Part shown: piece by piece, positions 1 through 8,356 of the stretch | How the letters are laid out: each line of letters starts with the position of its first letter | Position numbering within the stretch: position 1 is the stretch's first letter | DNA from: OM182 bacterium MED-G24 | GTDB taxonomy: Bacteria > Pseudomonadota > Gammaproteobacteria > Pseudomonadales > Azotimanducaceae | Assembly: GCA_002457275.1 (NCBI GenBank) | Contig: NTKD01000012.1 | Location: 1-34,574, forward strand | Direction of reading: 5' to 3' | Length of the DNA: 34,574 nucleotides | Notes under the pieces: generated by a model | What the model saw: the letters and a program-made list of their open reading frames with translations, nothing else | Told to the model about the DNA's origin: nothing | The model's database searches: none | Position numbers and translations under genes: made by a program

Positions 1-1
1 T

Positions 2-334
2 CCGGCCAGGAAAGACGCTTTCCAGGACGAGATCCGCAGAATTGTCACGAGCACACCGCCCGTTGAGTTTTCTGGCCGTTCTGGTGACGTCGTCTTCTGG
101 CACCCGCGCATGGTGCACTCTGCGGGTGTGAACAACTCTCTGGTTGACCATCACAGCCCGGTTATCAGGCTGGCGGTGCCGCTGGATTACCAAAACAACC
201 GGAACTACACATTCTTCGAGGACGAAGAACGTGGTCCCGGTGAAAAGATCCAGTGGTGGGTGGACACCCGATGCTTCGAAGAAGATGAACCACCCACACC
301 AGAAAATATGTGGAACGCCTACGCCTTCGACTGA
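2..334 (+). CDS. Phytanoyl-CoA dioxygenase (PhyH)-like protein, C-terminal part only
   Basis: The reading frame is open from the first bases of the window, so the gene starts outside it; about 110 residues are visible. The segment GDVVFWHPRMVHSAGVN has the look of the distal half of a PhyH-type Fe(II)/2-oxoglutarate dioxygenase: a turn and beta strand, then the third iron-binding His (in MVHSAG). The conserved Arg that holds 2-oxoglutarate normally follows, and the R of VIRLAVPLDY fits. The H-x-D half of the iron site would lie upstream and cannot be seen. Such enzymes hydroxylate small, often lipid-like or CoA-linked substrates in the cytoplasm. The substrate here is unknown. The gene ends at TGA and is followed by a short tandem repeat and a convergent SDR gene. 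Confidence 0.72.
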   Translation, partial: PARKDAFQDEIRRIVTSTPPVEFSGRSGDVVFWHPRMVHSAGVNNSLVDHHSPVIRLAVPLDYQNNRNYTFFEDEERGPGEKIQWWVDTRCFEEDEPPTPENMWNAYAFD

Positions 335-340
335 TCCCCC

Positions 341-400
341 CTATACAAAGAATCCATGTACAAGGAATCTATGTACAAAGAATGGTGTACAGGGAATCAG
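341..400. repeat. Four imperfect tandem copies of a 15-bp unit
   Basis: The stretch divides into four 15-base units (341-355, 356-370, 371-385, 386-400), each close to TGTACAAAGAATC. It lies between the stop of the PhyH fragment and the stop of the convergent SDR gene. The last unit contains the SDR stop codon (TCA on the plus strand at 397-399). It has no dyad symmetry or T-run, so it does not look like a terminator. It is probably a local slippage duplication. Confidence 0.75.
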
Positions 401-1194
401 CTGACGGCGACAGAACCACCATCGCAGGTGATCACATCACCGACCGTGTACTGGCCGGCGCGCGAACTCAGGTAGATGGCAAGACCCGCAATATCCTCCG
501 CCGCTCCGACCCGGCGGCTCGGGTTACTCTCGCCTACACGGTCCCAGTCGACGCCTTCCGTCTCACCGCCAAAGCCGACGCCGGTACTCAGCATCCAACT
601 CGGAAAAGGTCCCGGGGCAATCGCGTTCACAATGATGTTCTCCCGGACCAGATGCGCAGCCATCTGACGCGTCATGTGATGCACAGCGGCTTTGCTCGGG
701 CCGTAGGAGAAGTTATCGAAACCTGGAGTTTTGATGCCATCAATGGATCCGATGTTGATCACACGCGCAGGTGTTTCAGGGTTTGCCGAGGTCCGCAACA
801 AGGGAAGACACTTCTGCGTGAGGAAGAAGATACCTTTCACGTTGACGTCCATGACCTTGTCCCAGCCGCTCTCCGGAAACTCATCCAGCGGATCACCCCA
901 GCTTGCGCCTGCGTTATTAACGAGGATGTCCAATTGGCTTTCCCGTTCGGTTATCGCCGCGACCAGTCCTTCAATACCTGGCAGGTTGGAACAATCCGCG
1001 GGGATTGATATGCACTCACCACCGAACTCATTCATCAGTCGCGCCGCTGTTGCGTCACAAACGTCGGCTTTGCGTGAGCTGATATATGTCTTCACACCGT
1101 TGGCCAGAAAACCTGCAGCGATCATCTCGCCGATACCCCGGGAACCGCCCGTTACAAGCGCCACCTTACCCGCGACAGAAAAAAGATCTTGCAC
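397..1194 (-). CDS. Short-chain dehydrogenase/reductase (SDR)
   Basis: This is a classical NAD(P)-dependent SDR of about 265 residues. The nucleotide-binding motif TGGSRGIG sits at about residues 15-22 and NNAG at about 93-96. The catalytic residues are Ser150 (in INIGS), Tyr164 and Lys168 (YGPSK). The C-terminal GDVITCDGGS is the usual SDR end. I place the start at GTG 1194, because AGGGG lies five bases upstream and the frame upstream of it (to 1269) has no SDR similarity. The gene diverges from the Ddn-family gene at 1327. The TGG-x-x-x-G-x-G motif together with an Arg after the Ser suggests a preference for NADP(H), but the substrate cannot be read from the sequence. Many such proteins are annotated as 3-oxoacyl-ACP or alcohol dehydrogenases. 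Confidence 0.9.
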   Translation of the reverse strand: MQDLFSVAGKVALVTGGSRGIGEMIAAGFLANGVKTYISSRKADVCDATAARLMNEFGGECISIPADCSNLPGIEGLVAAITERESQLDILVNNAGASWGDPLDEFPESGWDKVMDVNVKGIFFLTQKCLPLLRTSANPETPARVINIGSIDGIKTPGFDNFSYGPSKAAVHHMTRQMAAHLVRENIIVNAIAPGPFPSWMLSTGVGFGGETEGVDWDRVGESNPSRRVGAAEDIAGLAIYLSSRAGQYTVGDVITCDGGSVAVS

Positions 1195-1261
1195 ACATAC
1201 CCCTATGGATCGATTTCGAAAGCGCCGCATCATAACAGCAATCCCGGTTTCGCTCTGTCCC

Positions 1262-1289
1262 TTGAGCATCCGCCGATGAACAGTATGAT
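1262..1289 (+). promoter_or_regulatory. Candidate sigma-70 promoter for the Ddn-family gene
   Basis: TTGAGC at 1262-1267 and TATGAT at 1284-1289 are separated by 16 bases, and the start codon lies about 38 bases further on. Both hexamers are close to the sigma-70 consensus. The element lies in the 132-base divergent spacer. It is a prediction by eye only. Confidence 0.4.
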
Positions 1290-1326
1290 GGCCGCATACG
1301 ACAACCTACCAGGAAAGAGAATAACG

Positions 1327-1767
1327 ATGGCCGAAGGCGAATACGTACCAACCCCCGTAGACTGGGTCCGCAACCAGGTCGAACTGTATGAAAGCAGTGG
1401 CGGGAAGGAAGGCACCACACTGATGGACACCGGCCTACCTTGCATTATCGTGACCCACAAGGGTAATAAGACAGGCGCGATCCGGAAGACGCCACTCATG
1501 CAGGTCAAGGACGACAAATCCTATGTGCTGATTGGCTCCCAGGGGGGCGCACCGAAAGACCCGGTGTGGGTGCACAACCTGCGCGCAAACTCCGAAGTGG
1601 AAATCCGAGACCACGAACTGGTCTTCAACATGCGTGTACGTGAAGTTACAGATGATGCGGAACGCGCCCGCGTTTGGGCACTTGGTGTGGCGTGCTACCC
1701 ACCGTACGATGACTACAAGGCCAAGACGTCTCGTAAGATTCCTATATTCATTGCCGATCCGGTCTGA
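1327..1767 (+). CDS. Ddn-family (deazaflavin-dependent nitroreductase-like) protein
   Basis: A 146-residue protein starting at ATG 1327, with AGGAAAGAG as a clear ribosome binding site seven to ten bases upstream; the longer frame from 1189 has no support. The sequence follows the Ddn/DUF385 pattern: an N-terminal helix (DWVRNQVELYESSGG), then a short variable strand, then the split-beta-barrel core. In the core, the segments TGAIRKTPLMQV, YVLIGSQGGAPKDPVWVHNL and the final beta strands are typical. Known members bind coenzyme F420, or in some cases heme or FMN, and reduce or oxidise small molecules in the cytoplasm. The family assignment is good. Use of F420 is not shown, because no F420 biosynthesis gene is visible here and most Gammaproteobacteria lack a full pathway. 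Confidence 0.85.
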   Translation: MAEGEYVPTPVDWVRNQVELYESSGGKEGTTLMDTGLPCIIVTHKGNKTGAIRKTPLMQVKDDKSYVLIGSQGGAPKDPVWVHNLRANSEVEIRDHELVFNMRVREVTDDAERARVWALGVACYPPYDDYKAKTSRKIPIFIADPV

Positions 1768-1875
1768 CTATCTCAGGTTGATTTCGCGAATAGGTTTGGC
1801 CGTTTACGCGGCCTCTGCGACCGCCAATTCAGTTCAATCCCAAAGCGACGGGCCCTTTTGCGATCATTCATCGTC

Positions 1876-2319
1876 ATGAATACGTGGCATAAGTTCACAG
1901 TCGTACTCGTCGCGCTCAGCTGTATGTGCGCGCCCGCGTTTGCGAAAATCCACAAATAGGTCGATCAGAATGGGATCACCCACTTTGGCGAGCAGATACC
2001 GGCGCAGTATCTTGAGACATCCGAAGATTTGAAATTACAGGAAGGCCCGTCCGATGAGGCTATCCGAGAAGCTGAGCGGATCGCAGCTGAAACCCGCTCA
2101 GCAGCAGGGATCCACGCATACAAACCAAAGCGCCGGGTCACCAGATCCAAGCCCCCAAAGATTGCAAGATCCACTCCGGCAAGAGGCGCTTCAAACGGAA
2201 TAGGCAAGAGTAGAGAACATAGCCAAGAAGAAAGCCGACGCTTTTTCGCAATGTACCGCAATGCTAATAGGGGACTCACGAAAGAAGCGTATCGGCAATG
2301 TCAGGTGGTCAAGAAGTAG
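1876..2319 (+). pseudogene. DUF4124-like secreted protein, interrupted by an in-frame TAG
   Basis: The frame starts at ATG 1876 with a signal peptide (MNTWHKFTVVLVALSCMC, cut near APAFA) and meets TAG at 1957-1959. It then continues in the same frame to TAG at 2317. Across the stop the sequence reads AKIHK-stop-VDQNGITHFGE, which matches the start of DUF4124, usually a Y/H-K-W-V-D-x-x-G-x-x-H-F/Y pattern. The stop therefore replaces the conserved Trp (TGG to TAG, one base). The rest (about 120 residues) is charged and ends in ARG/LYS-rich sequence. No good Shine-Dalgarno sequence precedes ATG 1876. DUF4124 proteins are small periplasmic or envelope proteins of unknown role. Either the gene has recently died or the base is wrong. 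Confidence 0.7.
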
Positions 2320-2356
2320 CCTCCTACGCACGCTAACCGGCTGGGACAGTTAGGGA

Positions 2357-2433
2357 TGGCCCGCCCGGAGAGATTCGAACTCCCGACACCCAGGTTCGAA
2401 GCCTGGTGCTCTATCCAGCTGAGCTACGGGCGG
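2357..2433 (-). tRNA. tRNA-Arg, anticodon TCG
   Basis: On the minus strand the sequence folds as a full cloverleaf of 77 bases including the encoded CCA. The acceptor stem CCGCCCG pairs with CGGGCGG, followed by discriminator G and CCA. The D stem is GCTC/GAGC. The anticodon stem CCAGG/CCTGG encloses the loop CTTCGAA, giving anticodon TCG (plus-strand 2397-2399). The T arm has the loop TTCGAAT. It reads CGA and other CGN arginine codons. It has no neighbouring integrase, direct repeat or other sign of use as an attachment site. Confidence 0.95.
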
Positions 2434-2592
2434 AGGCCGGTAAGACTACCATCGTGAGAGCAACGTCGCCACGACGAAAAGACCGCTTTGTAAACATCGC
2501 GTTAACGGCGCAACCACTCGTCGGACCTTCCATCGGAAAAGCAAACCAACAATCACAAAACTCATTTATTGCGCGCGATTTCTGGTGTTAGC

Positions 2593-2835
2593 ATGGCTAA
2601 TGCGAAATGGAAGCGGAACAGATCAATGGATGATCAACGCTGGACACGTCCGGAGCTGCGCAGGGAGTTGCTGTTGCACCACGTAATGACTGATCTTCGG
2701 CTCGAAACAGACCGCATCGAGGCGGTTCTTGACGAACTCGCCTACGAAAAGCTCGGGCTATCGCGTCGGCTGCCAGTCGCAGCTCAGCCTAGCCATAGGC
2801 AGCCACGCGATAAACAGCAAAGGCCCGCTGCCTGA
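2593..2835 (+). CDS. Small hypothetical protein
   Basis: A short frame of 80 residues (or 69 from ATG 2626). The core WTRPELRRELLLHHVMTDLRLETDRIEAVLDELAYEKLGLSRRLP is strongly helical and charged. The tail is rich in Gln, Arg and Pro. I recognise no family. Neither start has a convincing ribosome binding site, so the choice between 2593 and 2626 is open. It lies alone between the minus-strand tRNA and the CoA-transferase gene, 69 bases upstream of the latter. It could be a real small protein or a chance frame. Confidence 0.4.
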   Translation: MANAKWKRNRSMDDQRWTRPELRRELLLHHVMTDLRLETDRIEAVLDELAYEKLGLSRRLPVAAQPSHRQPRDKQQRPAA

Positions 2836-2904
2836 ACATTCCCCGTTCACACCCGCCCCTGACACACGATACACTCCCGCTCCGCATACCTCGACGGAGT
2901 AACT

Positions 2905-4089
2905 ATGGCCGGTCCACTCGACGGCATTCGCATCATCGATCTCACGACAGTCATTTCAGGCCCCGTCTGCACTCAGATGCTGGGTGACCAGGGTGCTGAC
3001 ATCATCAAAGTTGAGGCGATTGATCGACCTGATCATGCCAGAGGCGCAGGTTTTGGCGCCAACCAGTTCACCGCTACGTTCCTCAACAACAACCGCAACA
3101 AGCGGGCTATCACGATCGATCTGAAATCAGACAAGGGAAAAGCCCTCTTGCTCAAACTGTCCAGCTCCGCTGACGTCATGATTCAGAACTTCCGGCCTGG
3201 TGTCGTGGAACGACTTGGAATCGATGAGGCAGCCGTCAGGGCAGTCAAGCCGGACATCATCTATGCCTCCATCAGCGGTTTTGGCGAGAAGGGCCCTTTT
3301 GCACACAAGCCGGTTTACGACCCCATCGTCCAGGCGTTGAGTGGTCTGACCACCATCCAAGCAGGATCCGATGAAGAACGGCCTCGCCTGGTTCGTACGA
3401 TCGTCCCCGACAAACTCACCGGCATTACCATGGCCCAGGCCATTTCTTCAGCGCTCGTCGCAAAATTACGAACCGGAGAGGGACAGCACATCCGACTGTC
3501 GATGCTGGACGCCGTCGTTTCTTTCCTGTGGTCCTCCGACATGGGCGGGCAGACGTTTGTAGGGAAGGAAGTCAGCGTGCAGCGTGCCGCCACATTTATT
3601 GATCTGATCTACGAAACGCAAAGCGGTTACATCAGTGTCTCCGCGATGACCAACCAGCAATGGACATCCTTGTGTGATGCCGTCGGACATCCGGAATGGA
3701 AGGATGACGATCGTTTCCAGACACCGGGTGGCCGCGACCGCTATGCTGACGAACGTTTGAACATGACCCAGGAAGCGTTGCTGGCCCGACCCGCCGAAGA
3801 GTGGCTCAAGATCCTGGAAGAGGCAGGCGTGCCCTGCGCACCTGTCCTGAAACGCCGGGAAATGATCCACCACCCACAGGTCAAGGCGAGCGAATTGATT
3901 ATAGAGACGGAGCATCCGGTGGCCGGCCGAATCCGTCAAACCCGTCCTGCTGCACGCTACTCTGTAACAACGCCGGAGATGCGTTACGGCGCGCCCGGTC
4001 ACGGTGAGCACAATGACCAGGTGCTTGAAGAAATTGGTCTGTCTTCAGAGGACATCGCTGAACTGCGTAACACAGGAGTGATCTCGTGA
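2905..4089 (+). CDS. Class III CoA-transferase (CaiB/BaiF family)
   Basis: 394 residues, the normal length for the family. The N terminus PLDGIRIIDLTTVISGPVC is the standard family III opening, with the CoA-binding segments NNRNKRAITIDLK (about 62-74) and QNFRPGV (about 94-100). The catalytic Asp that forms the acyl-anhydride intermediate in formyl-CoA transferase is present as Asp169 in VPDKLTG. The C terminus ends in HNDQVLEEIGLS, also typical. The enzyme moves CoA between carboxylic acids in the cytoplasm; the substrate cannot be told from sequence. The start ATG 2905 is preceded by GGAG at a good distance. Its stop overlaps the next gene by four bases, so the two are probably cotranscribed and translationally coupled. 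Confidence 0.92.
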   Translation: MAGPLDGIRIIDLTTVISGPVCTQMLGDQGADIIKVEAIDRPDHARGAGFGANQFTATFLNNNRNKRAITIDLKSDKGKALLLKLSSSADVMIQNFRPGVVERLGIDEAAVRAVKPDIIYASISGFGEKGPFAHKPVYDPIVQALSGLTTIQAGSDEERPRLVRTIVPDKLTGITMAQAISSALVAKLRTGEGQHIRLSMLDAVVSFLWSSDMGGQTFVGKEVSVQRAATFIDLIYETQSGYISVSAMTNQQWTSLCDAVGHPEWKDDDRFQTPGGRDRYADERLNMTQEALLARPAEEWLKILEEAGVPCAPVLKRREMIHHPQVKASELIIETEHPVAGRIRQTRPAARYSVTTPEMRYGAPGHGEHNDQVLEEIGLSSEDIAELRNTGVIS

Positions 4090-4667
4090 AAATTGGTCTC
4101 ATTTCAGACACGCACATTCCGGAGTCGACAGATACCCTGTGGCCCCAGGTCTTTGAAGCGTTTGAAGGGGTTGAGTGCATTCTCCACGGGGGCGACATCC
4201 ATCATTTCTCAGTCCTGGATGAACTCGAAGCCATTGCACCCATCTACGCCGCACGTGGCAATGGTGAAGACGGCGGTGGTGGCCGCGAAAGGCAACCCGA
4301 TGACCCACGGGTACGGGAGACCTGGCTGATAGAGAAAGGTGGCTTCAAACTCGGTTTGACCCACTACATTCCGATGCCGGAAATGCCCCCGGAACTGACC
4401 GTCACTCGTTGGATCGATCGCCTGTTTCCAGACGAAAGACCCGACTTTCTCATGTACGGCGACACGCATGTGGAACAGGTCAACTGGTTCGACGGTGTCC
4501 TGTGCGTCAATCCGGGATCGCCAACATTTCCGCGCAACCTGAATACCCAACTGGGCACCATCGGCTTGTTGGATCTTTCAGGGACCAAACCATCGGCCGA
4601 GATTTTTCAGCTCACCGAAACCGGTATTACGCCATTCGACTGGGAGAATTCGAGACGCCCCTGGTAG
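4086..4667 (+). CDS. YfcE/MJ0936-type metallophosphoesterase
   Basis: 193 residues starting at GTG 4086, which overlaps the CoA-transferase stop as GTGA. The two-metal calcineurin-like site is visible: Asp8-x-His10 (ISDTH), Asp37 (HGGDIHH), Asn59 (ARGNGE), His93 (LTHY) and GDTHVE at about 125-130 with His128. Compared with typical members, GN-C/H-D becomes GNGED and GHTH becomes GDTH, so the metal site is slightly unusual but mostly complete. Relatives hydrolyse phosphodiesters such as bis-pNPP in vitro, and the physiological substrate is generally unknown. The overlap with a CoA-transferase gene hints at a shared role that I cannot define. Convergent with lon, 19 bases apart. Confidence 0.85.
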   Translation: MKIGLISDTHIPESTDTLWPQVFEAFEGVECILHGGDIHHFSVLDELEAIAPIYAARGNGEDGGGGRERQPDDPRVRETWLIEKGGFKLGLTHYIPMPEMPPELTVTRWIDRLFPDERPDFLMYGDTHVEQVNWFDGVLCVNPGSPTFPRNLNTQLGTIGLLDLSGTKPSAEIFQLTETGITPFDWENSRRPW

Positions 4668-4686
4668 AACCGCGGCGGCAAGACAC

Positions 4687-7089
4687 TCACTTTTGCTTTG
4701 TCGCACGAGTGAAACAGATGTCAGCAACTTCGCCGTAGTCAGATGCAAAGTGCATGGTCAGCCCCTTACGGATATCCTCCGGGATCTCTTCGAAGTCACG
4801 TTCATTGTCTGCCGGCAATATCAGTTCCTTGAAGCCTGCCCTCTTTGCGGCAATCACCTTCTCTTTGATGCCGCCCACCGGCAGTACTCTACCCGTCAGA
4901 GTGAGTTCGCCGGTCATGGCAATGGGACGCTGGATCTGCCGATCCAGCGCCAGGGACAACAACGCCGTGGCCATCGTAACTCCGGCACTCGGACCATCCT
5001 TCGGTGTCGCGCCTTCGGGCACATGAAGGTGCACGTGAGCCTCATCAAAAAATTCCACCGGTGCGCCTAATTGTTTCAGGCGCGACATCACGTAGCTGTA
5101 AGCAATGTGGGCTGACTCCCGCATCACATCACCCAACTGACCCGTTTGCACAAAACCGCGCTGGTGCCCGTGGATCTGCGAGGCTTCGATCGCAAGTGTT
5201 GTGCCACCGAGGGCCGTCCATGCCAGTCCGTTCACCACACCGACCCCACGTTGCGGAGACTCCTGTTTGTAGAGAGGTGGTCCCAGATAGTCAGGAATAT
5301 CCTTCGCATTCACAGCGACTGGCTTGTCCTTCTCGAGAATTTTCACCACTGCCCGCCTAACAATTTTTCCAAGCTGCTTGTCCAGGGCTCTGACACCCGC
5401 TTCGCGTGCATAGCCCTCGACAACACGTCGCAGTGCAGCGGCTGCAAGCTTCAGTTTGCTACGCGCCAATCCCGCCCGTTCCAGCTGTTTGGGCCAGAGG
5501 TGCCTTTTCGCAATCTGTTGCTTCTCTTCCGCTAGGTAACCCGCAAGGCGTATCAACTCCATCCGATCCAGCAAGGGTGCGGGAATTGTGTCCAGCTGAT
5601 TGGCCGTACAGATAAACAGGACCTGGGATAGGTCGACCCGAAGGTCCAGGTAGTGATCGAGGAACTCACCGTTCTGCTCCGAATCTAGGACCTCCAGCAA
5701 CGCCGAGGCGGGATCACCCTGATAGGAAGCGCCAATCTTGTCGATCTCGTCCAGCATGATGACCGGGTTCGCGACCTCAACCTCTTTCAAGGCCTGAATG
5801 AGTTTCCCGGGCATGGCCCCAATGTAAGTACGGCGATGTCCCTTGATCTCCGCCTCGTCACGCATACCTCCCAAGCTGAAGCGGTAGAACTTTCTCCCGA
5901 GTGCACTGGCAACGGATTTTCCAATCGACGTTTTGCCGACACCCGGCGGTCCGACAAGGGCAAGGATTGATCCGGCAATCTCTCCTCGATAGGCACCCAC
6001 AGCCAGAAACTCAACAATGCGTTGTTTCACGTCGTCGAGACCATAGTGGTCTGCATCAAGGACCGTTCTTGCGTGGCCGAGGTCCAGATTGTCTTCCGAG
6101 GCGACGCCCCATGGTACCGAGGTGATCCAGTCCAAGTAGTTGCGTGTCACGCCATATTCCGCAGAACTGGGTTCCAGTACCTGAAGCTTCTCAAGTTCGT
6201 CGTCAACACGTTCCTGCACATGTACAGGCACCGTCATCGGCTCAAGGCGCGTCTTGAATTTCTCCGCATCGGATTCCCGATCGTCCTTGGAGATACCCAG
6301 TTCCTGTTGGATGACCCGGAGCTGCTGACGAAGAAAGAACTCCCGTTGCTGACCACCCACCTCTTCCTGGATCTGCTCATTGATCTGGGCCTGCAAGCGC
6401 ACGACCTCCAGTTCCTTGTTGAGCAACATGAGAACCTTTTCCATACGCGGCATCAGCGCGACCGTGTCGAGGATCTCCTGCAGTTCCACTGGATCCGCTG
6501 AAGTCACCGCCGCACCAAAGTCCGCCAGCGGGGATGGATTAGTCGTCGAGAAGTGACTGAGATATTGCTTCAGCTCTTCGTTGTACAGCGGGTTGAGGGT
6601 CATCAATTCCTTGATGATATCGATCAGAGACATCGCATATGCACGCAGCTGGTTCTCCTCGTCAGGAGACACTTCTGGATCGTGGAAGTACTCCACACGC
6701 GCAACATAAGGCGGTTCTTTACGAATCCACTCGCGGATCCGGAAACGCCTGATCCCCTGCGCAATAAACTGAATCTGATCCTTTACTTCCATCACCCGAT
6801 GCATGCGGATGACACAGCCCATGTCACGAATGCGGTCTGTTGTGGGAAGCCCCTCGCCCGGTGATGCATAGCTGAGGCCAAGCAGAGGCCTGTCACTCTG
6901 GGCAACTCGTTCCAGCCCAGGACCCCAGGGGTCTTTCTCGAGTACAACCGGCTGCACCAAGACAGGAAAGAATGGCCGCGCCGTGACAGGAACGATCTGG
7001 ATCGTATCCGGCAACAGGTCGTCAGGTCTTACAAGCGATGAACCGCCGGTCTGGTGGGGTATGAATTCGCCCTGCTCATTGTCGTCCAC
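4687..7089 (-). CDS. lon: ATP-dependent Lon protease
   Basis: 800 residues, close to the usual length of about 780-800. The order is a Lon N-terminal substrate-binding domain (about 30-230), a coiled-coil region, and an AAA+ module with Walker A GPPGVGKT at 380-387 and Walker B MLDEID at about 445-450. The C-terminal serine protease domain has Ser701 in PKDGPSAG and Lys743 in GGIKEKV as the catalytic dyad. It degrades misfolded and regulatory proteins in the cytoplasm as a hexamer. The start is GTG 7089, with GAAGG four bases upstream. It lies 77 bases downstream of the SbcD-like gene in the same direction. No heat-shock (sigma-32) promoter was convincingly seen in that spacer. No lesion is seen in this long frame. 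Confidence 0.97.
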   Translation of the reverse strand: MDDNEQGEFIPHQTGGSSLVRPDDLLPDTIQIVPVTARPFFPVLVQPVVLEKDPWGPGLERVAQSDRPLLGLSYASPGEGLPTTDRIRDMGCVIRMHRVMEVKDQIQFIAQGIRRFRIREWIRKEPPYVARVEYFHDPEVSPDEENQLRAYAMSLIDIIKELMTLNPLYNEELKQYLSHFSTTNPSPLADFGAAVTSADPVELQEILDTVALMPRMEKVLMLLNKELEVVRLQAQINEQIQEEVGGQQREFFLRQQLRVIQQELGISKDDRESDAEKFKTRLEPMTVPVHVQERVDDELEKLQVLEPSSAEYGVTRNYLDWITSVPWGVASEDNLDLGHARTVLDADHYGLDDVKQRIVEFLAVGAYRGEIAGSILALVGPPGVGKTSIGKSVASALGRKFYRFSLGGMRDEAEIKGHRRTYIGAMPGKLIQALKEVEVANPVIMLDEIDKIGASYQGDPASALLEVLDSEQNGEFLDHYLDLRVDLSQVLFICTANQLDTIPAPLLDRMELIRLAGYLAEEKQQIAKRHLWPKQLERAGLARSKLKLAAAALRRVVEGYAREAGVRALDKQLGKIVRRAVVKILEKDKPVAVNAKDIPDYLGPPLYKQESPQRGVGVVNGLAWTALGGTTLAIEASQIHGHQRGFVQTGQLGDVMRESAHIAYSYVMSRLKQLGAPVEFFDEAHVHLHVPEGATPKDGPSAGVTMATALLSLALDRQIQRPIAMTGELTLTGRVLPVGGIKEKVIAAKRAGFKELILPADNERDFEEIPEDIRKGLTMHFASDYGEVADICFTRATKQK

Positions 7090-7166
7090 GATGCCTTCGC
7101 CTGATCCCTGGGGTTTTCTCAGTTATAGGCGCAGATCAGAAAATTTCAAGTTGGCACGTGTTGCCG

Positions 7167-7904
7167 CTAGACAGAATTCAGAACCAGTTGGTCTACTGAA
7201 ACACCGGATTGCGGATCAAAACTGACATGCGCGGCAGTCATGGCACCGCCCGTGTGTCCGACGTTGGGCGAACCAGGATATGCCGCTTGTGTTCCGCCGT
7301 GAGACATCGTGCGGTACTGATGGACATGTCCCAACGCAAGATAATCAAAGGGTGACGCTTCGATCTCATCAGCCGTGATCAACGAGGAATAGATGGAATC
7401 CTCGTCGTTCACGTAGAAGCCATGGGTCATACCGATAAACCAATGGTCTTCATCATTCGTTCGGGAGACCGGCATATTACCGAGTGGTTTGTTACCACGA
7501 TGATGGTCAACTATCCCATTTCCCCAGACAGTCATCTGTTGATCCGGGAGATCGACGACACCACCGGCAACATCACGGATGAAGTAGATGTGGTCACCCG
7601 CGTCACACGGATCGTACTGATGGTATATCGAATACTCCGCCATACAATCGTGGTTGCCGGTGATCATGACGACGGGACACGACGTGCGCGACAATTGTTC
7701 AGTCGCGAACTCAAGACATGGAGATTTCACCCGGTTGTGATCGAACAGATCACCGGCAATCAACAACAGGTCCACTTCAAGTTCGATTGACTTGTCGATG
7801 ACTGACATCAGTCCTTTCTGCGCGGGGCTCTCCTCACCTGTAGGACCAATCACATTGTCCAGATGAACATCGGACGTATGCAGGACATGTCGGAACGAAG
7901 GCAC
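7167..7904 (-). CDS. SbcD/Mre11-like metallophosphoesterase
   Basis: 245 residues with all metal-binding motifs of the calcineurin-like fold: Asp12-x-His14 (TSDVHLDN), Asp52 (AGDLFDHN), Asn84-His85 (GNHD), His161 (THGF), and His193-x-His195 (LGHVHQY). The GDLFDH/GNHD form is closest to the DNA-repair exonuclease subunit SbcD/YhaO. The protein is shorter than SbcD (about 400) and no SbcC-type ATPase lies nearby, so a nuclease role is not shown; a cyclic-nucleotide or other phosphodiesterase is an alternative. The start is GTG 7904, 12 bases after the stop of the small gene upstream and without a clear ribosome binding site, which suggests translational coupling. Confidence 0.82.
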   Translation of the reverse strand: MPSFRHVLHTSDVHLDNVIGPTGEESPAQKGLMSVIDKSIELEVDLLLIAGDLFDHNRVKSPCLEFATEQLSRTSCPVVMITGNHDCMAEYSIYHQYDPCDAGDHIYFIRDVAGGVVDLPDQQMTVWGNGIVDHHRGNKPLGNMPVSRTNDEDHWFIGMTHGFYVNDEDSIYSSLITADEIEASPFDYLALGHVHQYRTMSHGGTQAAYPGSPNVGHTGGAMTAAHVSFDPQSGVSVDQLVLNSV

Positions 7905-7916
7905 GGATCTGGGACG

Positions 7917-8150
7917 CTACGATTGCCCTTGCCTGGCCTGGTTTCTTCGAATGGCCATCACCGCTTTTCGGGCTTCATTCACCTTTTGCTCACGCTGAAC
8001 GGTCGCGGCTCGCAGGGCGGCAGCCGCACGCCTGGCGTTCTCGACGTTTCTGGTCGCGTTGTGGCGTTCGGCAGCCCGCGGAGGAAGTCTGCCTGACACA
8101 CCGAGTGGTAACTCCAGCTGAATTTCCTTTGAACCTGATCTGTCGCCCAT
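7917..8150 (-). CDS. Small hypothetical basic protein
   Basis: I choose ATG 8150, giving 77 residues, because GAGAGG lies eight bases upstream; a longer frame to 8216 has weaker support. The protein begins GSKEIQLELPLG and then has a long Ala/Arg-rich helix (about residues 25-77) with no membrane segment. I do not recognise a family. The charged helix would suit nucleic-acid or protein binding, but that is a guess. It is 12 bases upstream of the SbcD-like gene on the same strand, so the pair probably forms an operon. Confidence 0.6.
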   Translation of the reverse strand: MGDRSGSKEIQLELPLGVSGRLPPRAAERHNATRNVENARRAAAALRAATVQREQKVNEARKAVMAIRRNQARQGQS

Positions 8151-8356
8151 TGTGCTGTCCTCTCTCCTAGCGCCTCCGAATGGGAGAAACACAGGAACTG
8201 TTTCGGGGAGCGCCATTATAGGGATTTCGCGCGTAATCCCAAGTTCAGCGCGCTTTTCATAAGCTCCAATACGCTTTCCACGCTCTTTTCACCTCTTCCT
8301 ACCATACAAGCGGGCAGCCTCAAACGGGTAAAAACCATCCGTTGACCGCGAGCAGA

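Noticed and set aside
310-1008. Plus-strand open frame over the SDR at 397-1194
   Set aside because: Antisense to a clear SDR with intact motifs; no recognisable domain or start signal.
1801-1816. Hairpin GGCCG/CGGCC after the Ddn-family gene as a terminator
   Set aside because: No T-run follows the stem, so rho-independent termination is not supported.
2357-2433. tRNA-Arg as an integration site
   Set aside because: No integrase, flanking duplicate of the tRNA end, or foreign gene block is seen beside it.
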